A DNA stretch of 64,000 nucleotides from contig JADBJK010000069.1 of assembly GCA_014874485.1 (NCBI GenBank), positions 1 through 64,000 on the forward strand, written 5' to 3'. This document shows positions 53,501 through 62,307 of this stretch, piece after piece; position 1 is the stretch's first letter; every line of letters begins with the position of its first letter. Source of the DNA: Chloroflexota bacterium (GTDB lineage: Bacteria; Chloroflexota; Anaerolineae; DTLA01). Under the pieces are notes generated by a model. That model worked only from the letters and a program-made list of their open reading frames with translations. It did no database searches and was not told the origin of the DNA. Made by a program: the position numbers and the translations under genes.

Positions 53501-55195
53501 TCACGAATTCGGCTTGATTCGGTACACCACAAGTCGCTCGCCCTCGCTGGTGTCCACGTGGACGAGTTCCAGTTCGGGCGGAATTTGCGATTCATCCATC
53601 AGAAAGGCCAGTTGCGGCCGCAACTTCGCCACCTCGCGGCTGTCCAGCACGAAGTAGTCCGCGCCCACGTGCCGTGCGTAGCGGAGCACTTCGGGCCAGG
53701 TGGCGTTGGGCGTCGGCTCCCACTGCGCATCGGCGTAGAACGCGATGGCGGGGTAGCGCGCCATGATGACCGTGTCGCGCGTCGTCGCCAGGTTGTCCTT
53801 CATCCACAGGCCCACGGTCTTGTGGGCGAAACGGAACGAGCCGCGCGCCGTGTTGTCCATCACGCGCGGCAGCGCCACCACCAGCACCGCGACGATGAGC
53901 AGCGTCGGCACCCACGTCCCCCAGCGCCGCCACGCGCTGCCCCCTCTCCCCGAAGCGAACAGCAAGCACGCCGTGCCCGCGACCCAGTCTCCCAACTTGG
54001 CCAGGCCCGCCGCTAGCCACAGGATGAGCGTGGGCAGCAGCGCCGCGATATACCGCTCCTGAATGAAGAAGACGAGAAACGCCATCACGGGCAGAAGCGA
54101 CAGGAGCAGCAGAAACTCCCGCTTGGCCCGTGTGCGGTTCCACGCCTCGCCGAACAGCCCCAGCCCCACCAGCGGCAGGAAGAAGTACGGGAACATGCGC
54201 GGCGAGAACGCCTGCGACAGGAACGCGAGGATGTTCTGGTACACCAGGCGGGCGAACTCGCCAGGCGCTTGCAGGATGGCCTCCACCATGCTCACGTGAT
54301 AACTCTCGCGGGAGAAGAAGAACACCTCCAGCCCCGTGGAGTCCAGCCCCCACGTGGCCTTGTCAAACGCCACCGTGTCGCCGTAGGCCAGCCGCCAACT
54401 GGTAACGAAGGTTACGCCCGCCTTCTCGCTGATCATCCACGCCCCCGTCTCCAGGCGGACGTAGACCATGTACGGCATGAAGATGAGGGCGAACCCCACG
54501 ACCAGGCACAGCAGTTCCAGCGCGATGCGCCGCGCCCGTACTGCCGCCTGCCCTTCACCGCCCCGCCTGCCTGCAATCCACTCAAACAGGCGAACCACGA
54601 GCAGGTAGAACAGCAGGATGGCGAAATAGGCGATGCCCTCGGGGCGCACGATGTACGCCGCGCCCGCCGCAAGTCCCGCCAGGAACACCACCCAGGCACG
54701 GCGTCGCTCCATCCCCGCGAGGAGCGCGAACATGGCCCCGTAGGTGAAGAAGTAGTAGGGCGGTTCGGTCATCGTCCCCCAGAACAGGATGGTGCCTGTG
54801 AGCGCGGGGAACACCGCCGCCAGCAGGAGCGCGATGTACCCCACCTCGCGGCTGTAGATGCGCCGCGCCAGGCCGTACAGGGGCAGCATGAGCGCCGTGC
54901 CGAACAGGACGTAGCAGATGTCGCTGGCCGTCTCCAGGTTACCGGTGATGAGGTAGAACACGGCGCTCAGGAACGGGTACCCTGGCGTGTGGTGCACGTC
55001 CGAGTAGCCCGTGAACGAGTAGCCGCGCCCCTCAAACCAGTTGCGGCCCAGCCACAGGTAGAACGGCTCGTCGCCCCAGACCACGCGCTCCACGAACAGC
55101 ACCAACGCCAGCCGCACCAGAAACGCCAGGGCGACCAGCAGCCCAACCCACAGCCATTCTCGGTTCCGCGAAATCGCCTTCGCCCGAACGGTCAT
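53501..55195 (-). CDS. Polytopic GT39/ArnT-like glycosyltransferase (PMT_2 type)
   Basis: 564 aa, about eleven helices. VERVVWGDEPFYLWLGRNWF holds the Asp-Glu pair, DVHHTPGYPFLSAVFYLITG the second loop, and TGTILFWGTMTEPPYYFFTY and AAYIVRPEGIAYFAILLFYL follow. The soluble C-terminal part ends in GERLVVYRIKPNS. It is a paralogue of the 49952-51604 gene. ATG 55195 overlaps the DUF2304 stop (ATGA); the open frame to 55363 is spurious. By family it is a lipid-phosphate-sugar-dependent transferase acting outside the membrane. Confidence 0.85.
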   Translation of the reverse strand: MTVRAKAISRNREWLWVGLLVALAFLVRLALVLFVERVVWGDEPFYLWLGRNWFEGRGYSFTGYSDVHHTPGYPFLSAVFYLITGNLETASDICYVLFGTALMLPLYGLARRIYSREVGYIALLLAAVFPALTGTILFWGTMTEPPYYFFTYGAMFALLAGMERRRAWVVFLAGLAAGAAYIVRPEGIAYFAILLFYLLVVRLFEWIAGRRGGEGQAAVRARRIALELLCLVVGFALIFMPYMVYVRLETGAWMISEKAGVTFVTSWRLAYGDTVAFDKATWGLDSTGLEVFFFSRESYHVSMVEAILQAPGEFARLVYQNILAFLSQAFSPRMFPYFFLPLVGLGLFGEAWNRTRAKREFLLLLSLLPVMAFLVFFIQERYIAALLPTLILWLAAGLAKLGDWVAGTACLLFASGRGGSAWRRWGTWVPTLLIVAVLVVALPRVMDNTARGSFRFAHKTVGLWMKDNLATTRDTVIMARYPAIAFYADAQWEPTPNATWPEVLRYARHVGADYFVLDSREVAKLRPQLAFLMDESQIPPELELVHVDTSEGERLVVYRIKPNS

Positions 55196-55590
55196 TCCGT
55201 GTCCCCCGCCTCCGACTTCTGCGCGGCGCGCGCCTCGGCCAGTTCCGCCTCCAAGCGCCGCACGCGCTCCTTCAGAATCGCCACCTCCTGCGCCAGGACT
55301 TTCGTCCGCTCGCTGAAACGCGAGATATTGGTGGAAAACTGGAACAGGATGAACAGGATGCACACGGCCGCCACCAGCCCGATGAACGCGGGCGGATAGG
55401 TGATGCCCAGCGCGAACGAGATGGCGTCCAGCAGGTCAATGACCACCGGCAGCAGCACCAGGACGATGCCGGTGAACAGCCACAGGATGGCGTACTCTTC
55501 CTTCAGTTTGCGAGTGCGCACCAGGTTGACGACGAACACGAGTATCCCGATGCCCAGTGCGATGAGCAGAACCCTCGCAGCAAGGCTCAT
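55192..55590 (-). CDS. DUF2304-family small membrane protein
   Basis: 132 aa. Three hydrophobic helices (VLLIALGIGILVFVVNLVRT; AILWLFTGIVLVLLPVVIDL; FIGLVAAVCILFILFQFSTN) are followed by a cytoplasmic coiled coil rich in E, R and A (VAILKERVRRLEAELAEARA). The RKLKEEYAILWLF segment is the DUF2304 hallmark. Such proteins are usually found beside GT2 polyprenol-phosphate sugar synthases and may assist them; a GT2 of that type is at 58559-59356. ATGA overlaps on both sides. Function not established. Confidence 0.85.
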   Translation of the reverse strand: MSLAARVLLIALGIGILVFVVNLVRTRKLKEEYAILWLFTGIVLVLLPVVIDLLDAISFALGITYPPAFIGLVAAVCILFILFQFSTNISRFSERTKVLAQEVAILKERVRRLEAELAEARAAQKSEAGDTE

Positions 55591-56825
55591 CTCTCCCCTC
55601 CTTGCGCTGCCGGCGCGGGCAGTTTGCGCCACAGGATGTAGAAGGCCAGCGCCGCCAGCAGCAACGTCCCGAACATCACGTGCGAGCGCACGAACCGCAC
55701 AGGGATGGGCGGGAACTGGAACCACTGCCTCCCCAGCATGAAGTAGGCGATGACCAGCGCCCCGGCCTCCAGCCACGACCACGGGTAGGTGCTCACGACG
55801 CGGCACGCGAGGACGATGAGCGGCAGCAGCAGCCACACGAAAGCGTACACCTGCGAATGCGGCTGGGCGAGCAGGAGCACGACGATGGCCGCGGCAAATT
55901 CCAGGTCAAACCGCGGCGACCGCACATCCACCGGCTTGCGGGTGAACCAGGCCAGCGCCGCGCCCAGCACCGCTGCGCTCCCCAGCCACAGGCCCGTCGC
56001 CAGGCCGGGCAGTTGCAAGCCGCGCAGCGTGGGCCAGAAGATGTTGGGCCGGAACAGGCGGCTGAAGAACCCGTTGAGCGATTGGTTGAGCGGGAACGCG
56101 CTGAACGCCCCACCTGCGTACACCGACCACGCCTCCGTGTACGCGGCGAAGTTCTTGGGCCCGGCGATGAGGATGCTTGCGCCCAGCGCCACCGCGGCCA
56201 CGCCCAGTCCCCATGCCGCCGCTTTCCACTTCCGCTTCCACGCCAGGAACAGGATAAGCGCCCCCGGAAAGAACTTGATGGCCGTGGCGAACCCCAGGGC
56301 CACGCCCGCCCAGGCATCCTGGCCCCGCTTCAGCGCCAGGAAACTCAGCGCGATGAGCAGGAACAGGAGAATCTCCACCTGGCCCAGGCGCAGGCATACT
56401 GTGGCCGGGTAATAGCCGTACAAGAGCACCAGCGCCACGACCGCGCCCGTCCAGTCCAGCCGCCCGATGGCCGCCAGCACCGCCGCGCACGCCCCCAGCA
56501 GCAACACCGTGGTGAGGCCCGTCCACAGCGCTGCCGCGACCTCATACGGCAGGAACGTCAGCGGAACGGTCAGGATGGCCAGCAGCGGCGGGTTACCGTA
56601 GGGCCAGCGGATGCTGTCGTCGCCCATGTTGAACTGGCCGCTTTCCAACGCCGCGCGGAAAGCGGGGCTTTCCGCGTAGATGTTCTCGCCCGCCCGAAGC
56701 CGCTCGGCTGCCTGGTAGAATATCTCAAAGTCGTGGTTGTTGGTGATGCGGAACACGCCCACGCCCCACCAGACGACCAGCGCAGCCAGCGCGAGAATCA
56801 CCAGCACCTGCACCCAGCGGTTCAT
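55587..56825 (-). CDS. GT87/DUF2029-like polyprenyl-phosphate-dependent mannosyltransferase family protein
   Basis: 412 aa, about ten helices. HDFEIFYQAAERLRAGENIY places an acidic residue in the first outer loop. WPYGNPPLLAILTVPLTFLP, GFATAIKFFPGALILFLAWK and LNQSLNGFFSRLF are typical of the DUF2029/GT87 family, which includes the actinobacterial alpha-1,2-mannosyltransferases. By family it uses polyprenyl-phospho-mannose. ATG 56825 overlaps the deacetylase stop (ATGA); the long open frame upstream is a shadow of the deacetylase gene. Acceptor unknown. Confidence 0.85.
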   Translation of the reverse strand: MNRWVQVLVILALAALVVWWGVGVFRITNNHDFEIFYQAAERLRAGENIYAESPAFRAALESGQFNMGDDSIRWPYGNPPLLAILTVPLTFLPYEVAAALWTGLTTVLLLGACAAVLAAIGRLDWTGAVVALVLLYGYYPATVCLRLGQVEILLFLLIALSFLALKRGQDAWAGVALGFATAIKFFPGALILFLAWKRKWKAAAWGLGVAAVALGASILIAGPKNFAAYTEAWSVYAGGAFSAFPLNQSLNGFFSRLFRPNIFWPTLRGLQLPGLATGLWLGSAAVLGAALAWFTRKPVDVRSPRFDLEFAAAIVVLLLAQPHSQVYAFVWLLLPLIVLACRVVSTYPWSWLEAGALVIAYFMLGRQWFQFPPIPVRFVRSHVMFGTLLLAALAFYILWRKLPAPAAQGGER

Positions 56826-57721
56826 GCCCCGTGCGCCTCCTTGTGGGAGTTGTTGGAGTTGACACGCGCGGCCCAGGTTTGCAGGACCTCGCGCATCGGC
56901 GCGAAGGCGAAATCCCGCAGCAGGGCGCGCACCTTGCCCAGCCCGCCCCTGCGCCCCCAGTAGGTGGCCATGCGCTCCATCGGCGTCAGCCCCTTGATCT
57001 TCGGTGTGCCCTCGTACAGTTCCCACGGGTGCACGTACACCGCAAACGGGCGCGTACGGTTGACGTCGCGCAGGAATCGGCGCACCAGCCTGTAGGGCCA
57101 CAGCCGCAGGTACGCCCCGCCCGAGACGGGCAGCCGCAGCCCCGCCACCGTGCACACCGTCATGGGGAACTCCCACAGCGGGCCTCGCGGCTCCTCGCGC
57201 CGCACGTCCGCCGCCGAGATTCGGTACGGAGCCAGCGGCGCGCCCGGAACCCCATACAGCGGTGTCCGCGCGGGGAAGATGCTGGAATCGTAGGCGTAGC
57301 CGAACTCGCGCAGCACCGGTATGGCCCAGCGCGTGTCCTGATTCAGCGAGAAGGTGGGCGCGCGGAACCCTGTCGGTCGGCCACCGCCCAGGACGCGGTC
57401 GTACAGGTCGGCGAATTCGCCCAGTTCGCGCTCCAGTTCGGCCTCGGACATCGTCCACAGCGGGCGGTGGCTCATGCCGTGGCAGGCGACTTCGTGGCCC
57501 AGGTCGTGGATGCGCCGGAACAGGGCCGGGTGCTTCCTCATGACCTCGCCGACGACGAAGAACGTGGCGCGGACGCCCGTCTCCTCCAGCATCGCCAGCA
57601 GGGGTTCCAGCGCCTCCTCAACTTGGTCGCGCGGCTCCACGGGCAGTTGCCGCTGGCGGATGAGTTCGGCGTGGTACCATTCCTCCACGTCCACGGTAAA
57701 CGCGTTGATGACCTGCACCAT
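56822..57721 (-). CDS. Polysaccharide deacetylase with DUF3473 C-terminus
   Basis: 299 aa. NodB-type fold: INAFTVDVEEWYHAEL (metal and catalytic Asp region), VRATFFVVGEVMRKHPALFR, HEVACHGMSHRPLW (the two His ligands), and TGFRAPTFSLNQDTRWAIPV. The C-terminal RPFAVYVHPWELYEG matches DUF3473, a tail found in deacetylases of exopolysaccharide loci, notably those with exosortase/PEP-CTERM systems. No exosortase is seen here. It lacks a signal peptide, so it probably acts in the cytoplasm on lipid-linked or nucleotide-linked N-acetyl sugars (inference). ATG with GGGAGGT; one nt from the GT2 stop. Confidence 0.9.
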   Translation of the reverse strand: MVQVINAFTVDVEEWYHAELIRQRQLPVEPRDQVEEALEPLLAMLEETGVRATFFVVGEVMRKHPALFRRIHDLGHEVACHGMSHRPLWTMSEAELERELGEFADLYDRVLGGGRPTGFRAPTFSLNQDTRWAIPVLREFGYAYDSSIFPARTPLYGVPGAPLAPYRISAADVRREEPRGPLWEFPMTVCTVAGLRLPVSGGAYLRLWPYRLVRRFLRDVNRTRPFAVYVHPWELYEGTPKIKGLTPMERMATYWGRRGGLGKVRALLRDFAFAPMREVLQTWAARVNSNNSHKEAHGA

Positions 57722-58492
57722 TCACGCACCTCCCTGGTGAATCCCGTTCCGGCGGATTCCGTTTTGCGAAGGGCGGATGGCGTTGGTGTGCGTTTGTTTC
57801 CGAAGCAGGACCACGAAAATGGACAGGAGCATCTTGACCACGTAGTAGATGGGCTTCCAACCGGCGTGCATGGACGTGCCACTGATGCGCGCCCGCACGA
57901 CAACGGGGACCTCCACGACGTTGAAGCCGGCATGGTGGAGCACGATGAGCGTGTCGGCGTCGGGGAAGTCGGTGGGATAGTTGTCGCGGGCGAAGAACTC
58001 CATGACCTCGCGGGTCAGGGCCTGGTAGCCAGACGTGGGGTCGGTGAAGGGCCGACGGGTAACCCGCCGCACGATGGCGCGGAAGACGCCCATGCCCGTG
58101 CGGCGCGCCCATCCGGCGTTGTACTCCATGCGGCCCAGGAAGCGCGACCCCAGCGCCACGTCCGCGCCCTCGTCCAGGGCGCGCAGGAGCGCCGGCAGGC
58201 TCTGCGGGTCGTGCTGGCCGTCGGCGTCCATCATGATGCCGATGTCGTAGCCGTGCTCCACCGCGTAGCGGAAGCCGGTCTGGACCGCACCGCCATAGCC
58301 CAGGTTGCACGGCAGGCTCACCACCGTGGCCCCCTTGCGGCGGGCGCGCTCGGCGGTGTCGTCGGTGGATGCGTCGTCCACCACCAGCACGTCCAGCGTC
58401 GGATCCACCGCCCGAATCTGGTCCAGGACGGCTTCTATGTTGTTCGCTTCGTTGTGGGCCGGCATAATCACCAGCCGACGTTTGTCAACCAA
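57722..58492 (-). CDS. GT2-family glycosyltransferase (DPM1/UDP-Glc-type)
   Basis: 256 aa, GT-A fold. RLVIMPAHNEANNIEAVLDQ, VVDDASTDDT and GIMMDADGQHDPQSLPALLR (with D-x-D) form the nucleotide-sugar site, and TDPTSGYQALTREVMEFFAR is the late acidic motif. The C-terminal helix SIFVVLLRKQ may touch the membrane. It resembles polyprenyl-phosphate sugar transferases and other short GT2 enzymes without a GtrA domain. The start is a TTG at 58492, seven nt after GCGAGG; the first ATG would cut into the fold. Adjacent to the deacetylase. Donor unknown. Confidence 0.87.
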   Translation of the reverse strand: MVDKRRLVIMPAHNEANNIEAVLDQIRAVDPTLDVLVVDDASTDDTAERARRKGATVVSLPCNLGYGGAVQTGFRYAVEHGYDIGIMMDADGQHDPQSLPALLRALDEGADVALGSRFLGRMEYNAGWARRTGMGVFRAIVRRVTRRPFTDPTSGYQALTREVMEFFARDNYPTDFPDADTLIVLHHAGFNVVEVPVVVRARISGTSMHAGWKPIYYVVKMLLSIFVVLLRKQTHTNAIRPSQNGIRRNGIHQGGA

Positions 58493-58558
58493 TCTTCAAC
58501 CTCGCCTCACTTGGATTCACCGCAGAGCACGCGGAGAACACACAGAGAATCGTTGTGG

Positions 58559-59356
58559 TCATTTCCCTTTGGCCCCAGCGTTCTCGGCGGGGAATTCGTG
58601 CGTTCGGTGTGCGCGATACCGCGCCGCCCAACGCTCCCACGGCAGCCCCCTGAACCGCAGCCGCAGCACCGTGTACAGGGCGCGGTAGATTTCCCGTTTG
58701 GACACCTTGGACGCGCCCCGCCGTCGGTTCTCAAAGATGATGGGCACCTCGCCGACGCGATAGCCCAGCCGCTGCGTGCGGTACAGCATCTCTATCAGGA
58801 ACGAATACCCCTCGGAGAAAATCTCGTCCAAAGCCACGCGCTCCAGGACCTCGCGCCGATAGCAGCGGAATCCCGCGGTGCAATCCCGCGCCCGCAGCCC
58901 CAGCATCACCTTCGCGAACGCATTCGCACCCCAACTCAGCACCTTGCGCGGCAGGGTGCAGAACCGCGTCCCGCCGCCCCGCACGTAGCGCGAACCGATG
59001 ACGAGATCGCACTCCCGCATCTTGTCCATCATGGCCGGAATGTAGCGCGGGTTGTGCGAGAAGTCGGCGTCCATGCTCAGGATGCACTCCGCGCCGTCGG
59101 CCAGCGCCCGCCGGAACCCCGCGATGTGCGCCGTGCCCAGGCCCAGTTTGGCCGGCCGGTGAATCGGGATGACCCGCCCGTCTTCCGCAGCGAGCCGGTC
59201 CAGAATCTGGCCCGTGCCGTCGGGCGAATTGTCGTCCACGACGATGACGCGCAGGTTCAGCGGCAGCGCCAGCAACTGGCCCACCAGCGGCTCTATGTTC
59301 TCGGCCTCGTTGTACGTCGGGATGACGACGGCGATGGAACTACGTTGACCGTCCAC
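58559..59356 (-). CDS. Polyprenol-phosphate mannose synthase-like GT2
   Basis: 265 aa. SIAVVIPTYNEAENIEPLVG, VIVVDDNSPDGTGQILDRLA, ILSMDADFSHNPRYIPAMMD and DLVIGSRYVRGGGTRF match dolichol/polyprenol-phosphate mannose synthases closely, including the D-A-D-F-S-H-x-P metal motif. RDCTAGFRCYRREVLE and PIIFENRRRGASKVSKREIY complete the pattern. By family it makes polyprenyl-phospho-mannose or glucose at the cytoplasmic face for GT-C enzymes such as those at 46-56 kb. GTG 59356 with GAGGAGGGG; it overlaps the YfhO-like gene end by 17 nt. Confidence 0.9.
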   Translation of the reverse strand: MDGQRSSIAVVIPTYNEAENIEPLVGQLLALPLNLRVIVVDDNSPDGTGQILDRLAAEDGRVIPIHRPAKLGLGTAHIAGFRRALADGAECILSMDADFSHNPRYIPAMMDKMRECDLVIGSRYVRGGGTRFCTLPRKVLSWGANAFAKVMLGLRARDCTAGFRCYRREVLERVALDEIFSEGYSFLIEMLYRTQRLGYRVGEVPIIFENRRRGASKVSKREIYRALYTVLRLRFRGLPWERWAARYRAHRTHEFPAENAGAKGK

Positions 59357-61406
59357 GCACGCCCCTCCTCGCCTGGAATTCGGAGTTCCCCACGGCCACG
59401 GCAACAAGCGCCAGCGTCGCCGCCGCGCTCACCAGCCGCACCGCGCCGAAGACAGCAGGCTCCTCGTACACCAGAAGCACCTCGTGCGTCCCTGGCTCCA
59501 GGCGCACGCCCATCAGCACCCCGTCCACGCGCTCCACAGCAGCCAGCGCGCCGTCCACAAAGGCGCGCCAGTGCGGATACCAACCCTCGCTGACCACCAG
59601 AAGCGACTGGGCCTCGGGCGCGGCCTTCACGCGAATGCGCGTGGGGCTTTCGCGCAGGTACGCTACCTCGCCACCCACGGGGTCTTCGGTCGCCGCCGTG
59701 GAGCGCAGCAGGGCGAAGGGACGGTGCTCTGGCCTCTCCAAGACCTGCACCGTGTCGGAGTCCCACGCAACCTGCACGAACCCGACGGCCTCTGCGGCGG
59801 CGCGCAGGTCGCCGTACTGCGGGTCGGCCTTGCGCAGCATGGCGTACCGCACGCTCAAGATGTCCAGCGCCGCGTTCAAGTCGCCCCAGTCCAGCAGTTC
59901 CCACGTGCGAATCGGCGCTCCCTCCACCCAGTGGCCCGAAAAACGCGGAACGGGAGCCAGCGGCAGCGAGTACGACGCCGCATACCGCACTTGATTCTGG
60001 CTTGCGGGTTCCCACAGCCGCCACTGGCCGCTCTGCTCGGTCAGGAAGGCGTAGGCGGCTCGCTCGTCGCGGGTGAAGTAGGATTCCTGCGCCCCGAACA
60101 CGCCGCCAGCGGGGCGGAAGTCGGCCACGATGACCACGACGGCCAGCGCAAGCCCTACGTTCAGCGGCACGCGGCGCATGATGCGCTCCAACGTCATCAT
60201 GCCAAGCCCTGCCAGCACCGCCAGGGCGAACACCACCAGCATCAGCCCGCGAAACGGGATGAGCGTCTTGAACAGCGGCAGCGCCTGGAACGGGTTGATC
60301 GGCACGGTGGGGCCGAACGCCATCCACAGCGCCAGCGCGCCCAGCAGGGCCACCACCCACGCCCCGCGCTGCCTGCGCAACTGGGCCAGGCCCAGCGCCG
60401 CCAACCCCAGCACGGGCCAGCCCAGGTACCAGGCAAACAGGCCACCGAAGGATTTCCAAATCGTCGGCAGGGTGGCGGTATCCACAGGGATGCCCACACG
60501 CCGAATCAGCGCGCCCCACAGGAGCGCGGGCGACGCCGAGTAGTCGGCCAGGAGCGCCGTGGCCGCGCCCCCCGTGCTTGCCCGCATGTGGTACGCGCCG
60601 AGGTACTTCAGTTCCATCGCCGCGGGCAGCACCATGCCTATCGCCACCACCGCCGCGCCGACGCCCACGACGGCCAGGCGGACGACCGCCCCGCCGAACG
60701 CCGTCTCGCGCCTCACGACGCGCGCCAGTTCGCGCAGCGCCGCGTATGCCGCGAACCACACCGCCGACACCAGCGCCCGCTCGGGGCTCACCCACGGGAA
60801 CAGACCCAGGCACAGCGCCGACAGGGCCAACAGCCGCGCGCGCCTGTCGGGACGCCGCAGCGCCCACTCGTAGAACAGGAACGGCAGCGGCAACAGCGCC
60901 CAGAACGGCACGAACTCCCACCAATCCACCGCCGTCTGGATGTGGTACGGCGCGATCATGTACACCAGCCCAGCCACAAGCGCCGCCTGCCATCGCCCCG
61001 TGAGTATCCGCACGTACTCGTACATTGCCACGCCCGACGCCACGAAGCCGACGAACGCCAGCGCCTTCAGCGCCTGCTCCATGGGGATGCCCATCCAGCC
61101 GATGAGCGCCACGGTCGCGTACAGCGGCCAGGCCAGCAGGCGCATCCACGGGAACCCGCCGAACTCCCACGGGTTCCACGGGGTCAGAAAGCGGCCGTGG
61201 CGCAGTTCGTCCAGCACGAACCACGACGTGGCAAACTGGACGACCATCTCCATGCGCGGCGAGGCAGGCAGGCGGCCGTTGAGCCAGCCGCGCATGAAGC
61301 CCAGCATCACCAGGGCCAGAAAGCCCCAGTGCGCCCAGCGGCTCGTGAGTATGCGCTTGTACCCCTCGCGCCTATCGGCCGAGGTGCCAGGCGATGACCT
61401 CGTCAA
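59340..61406 (-). CDS. YfhO-like large polytopic membrane protein
   Basis: 688 aa, about twelve to thirteen helices and a soluble C-terminal domain. VVQFATSWFVLDELRHGRFL and TPWNPWEFGGFPWMRLLAWP, then FWALLPLPFLFYEWALR, resemble bacterial YfhO/GT-C proteins. The soluble part (about 460-650) has VVSEGWYPHWRAFVDG, a hallmark of YfhO. Bacillus YfhO is implicated in glycosylating teichoic acid with lipid-linked sugars. The start is a TTG at 61406 inside the epimerase gene (35-nt overlap), supported by GGAGG six nt upstream; no later ATG precedes the first helix. Likely an extracytoplasmic sugar transferase. Confidence 0.8.
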   Translation of the reverse strand: MTRSSPGTSADRREGYKRILTSRWAHWGFLALVMLGFMRGWLNGRLPASPRMEMVVQFATSWFVLDELRHGRFLTPWNPWEFGGFPWMRLLAWPLYATVALIGWMGIPMEQALKALAFVGFVASGVAMYEYVRILTGRWQAALVAGLVYMIAPYHIQTAVDWWEFVPFWALLPLPFLFYEWALRRPDRRARLLALSALCLGLFPWVSPERALVSAVWFAAYAALRELARVVRRETAFGGAVVRLAVVGVGAAVVAIGMVLPAAMELKYLGAYHMRASTGGAATALLADYSASPALLWGALIRRVGIPVDTATLPTIWKSFGGLFAWYLGWPVLGLAALGLAQLRRQRGAWVVALLGALALWMAFGPTVPINPFQALPLFKTLIPFRGLMLVVFALAVLAGLGMMTLERIMRRVPLNVGLALAVVVIVADFRPAGGVFGAQESYFTRDERAAYAFLTEQSGQWRLWEPASQNQVRYAASYSLPLAPVPRFSGHWVEGAPIRTWELLDWGDLNAALDILSVRYAMLRKADPQYGDLRAAAEAVGFVQVAWDSDTVQVLERPEHRPFALLRSTAATEDPVGGEVAYLRESPTRIRVKAAPEAQSLLVVSEGWYPHWRAFVDGALAAVERVDGVLMGVRLEPGTHEVLLVYEEPAVFGAVRLVSAAATLALVAVAVGNSEFQARRGVRGRST

Positions 61407-62307
61407 TCTTGTCCTCCAGCCGCCCTTTCGGGTCGTATCCCAGCAGGCGGCGGGCTTTGGAGATGTCGGGCACGGAATACCGCAACTCGCCAGGATGCGC
61501 GGGCGCGTATTCGGGCCGAATTGTGGGGTTCAACTTGCCGCACAGCAGGGCGGCGACCTCGTTGACCGACGTGGCGCGCCCCGTGCCGATGTTGAACACC
61601 TCGCCCGCCACGTCCTTCTGTGCCGCCAGCACCGTCGCGTCGGCCACGTCGCCCACGTACACGAAATCGCGGCGCTGTTCCCCATCGCCGAAGATGACGG
61701 GCGGCTCCCCCGCCAGCAGCCGCTTGATGAAGATGGTGATGACGCCCACGTAGGGCGTGTACCCCTGGCGCGGGCCGTAGGTGTTGAAATAGCGCAGGAT
61801 GATCGGCTCCAGGCCCAGGACACCCGCCAGGCACAGCAGGTACTTCTCGCCCGCCAATTTGCCCACGCCGTAGGGCGAAATCGGCTCCGTCGGGTGGGTT
61901 TCGGGAATCGGGTCGGGCGTCGGCGCGTCGGCATAGACCCCCATGGACGACGCATAGACGAACCGCCGCACCTTCTGCTCGGCGCAGGCTTGCAGCACCG
62001 TCAGCGTGCCCATGACGTTGGTCTGCGCGTCGTCGTAGAACCCGTCCACCGAGGCGCGGATGCTCACGCGGGCGGCCAGGTGGAACACAATGTCCACGCC
62101 GTCCAGCGCACGCTCCACCGTCGCCGCGTCGCGGACGTCGCCGACGACCAGTTCGGCCCCCTGGGGCACGTTCTCGCGCACGCCCACCGACAGGTTGTCC
62201 AGCACGCGCACCTGCACGCCCAGCCCCACAAGCCGCTCGGCCACGTGCGACCCGATGAACCCTGCGCCGCCTGTTACCAGCGCTCGCTTGAATCCAGGCC
62301 CCTTCAT
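61372..62307 (-). CDS. NAD-dependent sugar epimerase, GalE-like extended SDR
   Basis: 311 aa. ALVTGGAGFIGSHVAERLVG (NAD site), FHLAARVSIRASVDGFYDDA, FVYASSMGVYADAP and SPYGVGKLAGEKYLLCLAGV with the Y-x3-K pair, then ILRYFNTYGPRQGYTPYVGV and DFVYVGDVADATVLAA. These fit UDP-glucose/GlcNAc 4-epimerases or related dehydratases. ATG 62307 overlaps the nucleotidyltransferase stop (ATGA). It supplies a nucleotide sugar for the glycan pathway; which one cannot be told. Confidence 0.9.
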   Translation of the reverse strand: MKGPGFKRALVTGGAGFIGSHVAERLVGLGVQVRVLDNLSVGVRENVPQGAELVVGDVRDAATVERALDGVDIVFHLAARVSIRASVDGFYDDAQTNVMGTLTVLQACAEQKVRRFVYASSMGVYADAPTPDPIPETHPTEPISPYGVGKLAGEKYLLCLAGVLGLEPIILRYFNTYGPRQGYTPYVGVITIFIKRLLAGEPPVIFGDGEQRRDFVYVGDVADATVLAAQKDVAGEVFNIGTGRATSVNEVAALLCGKLNPTIRPEYAPAHPGELRYSVPDISKARRLLGYDPKGRLEDKIDEVIAWHLGR

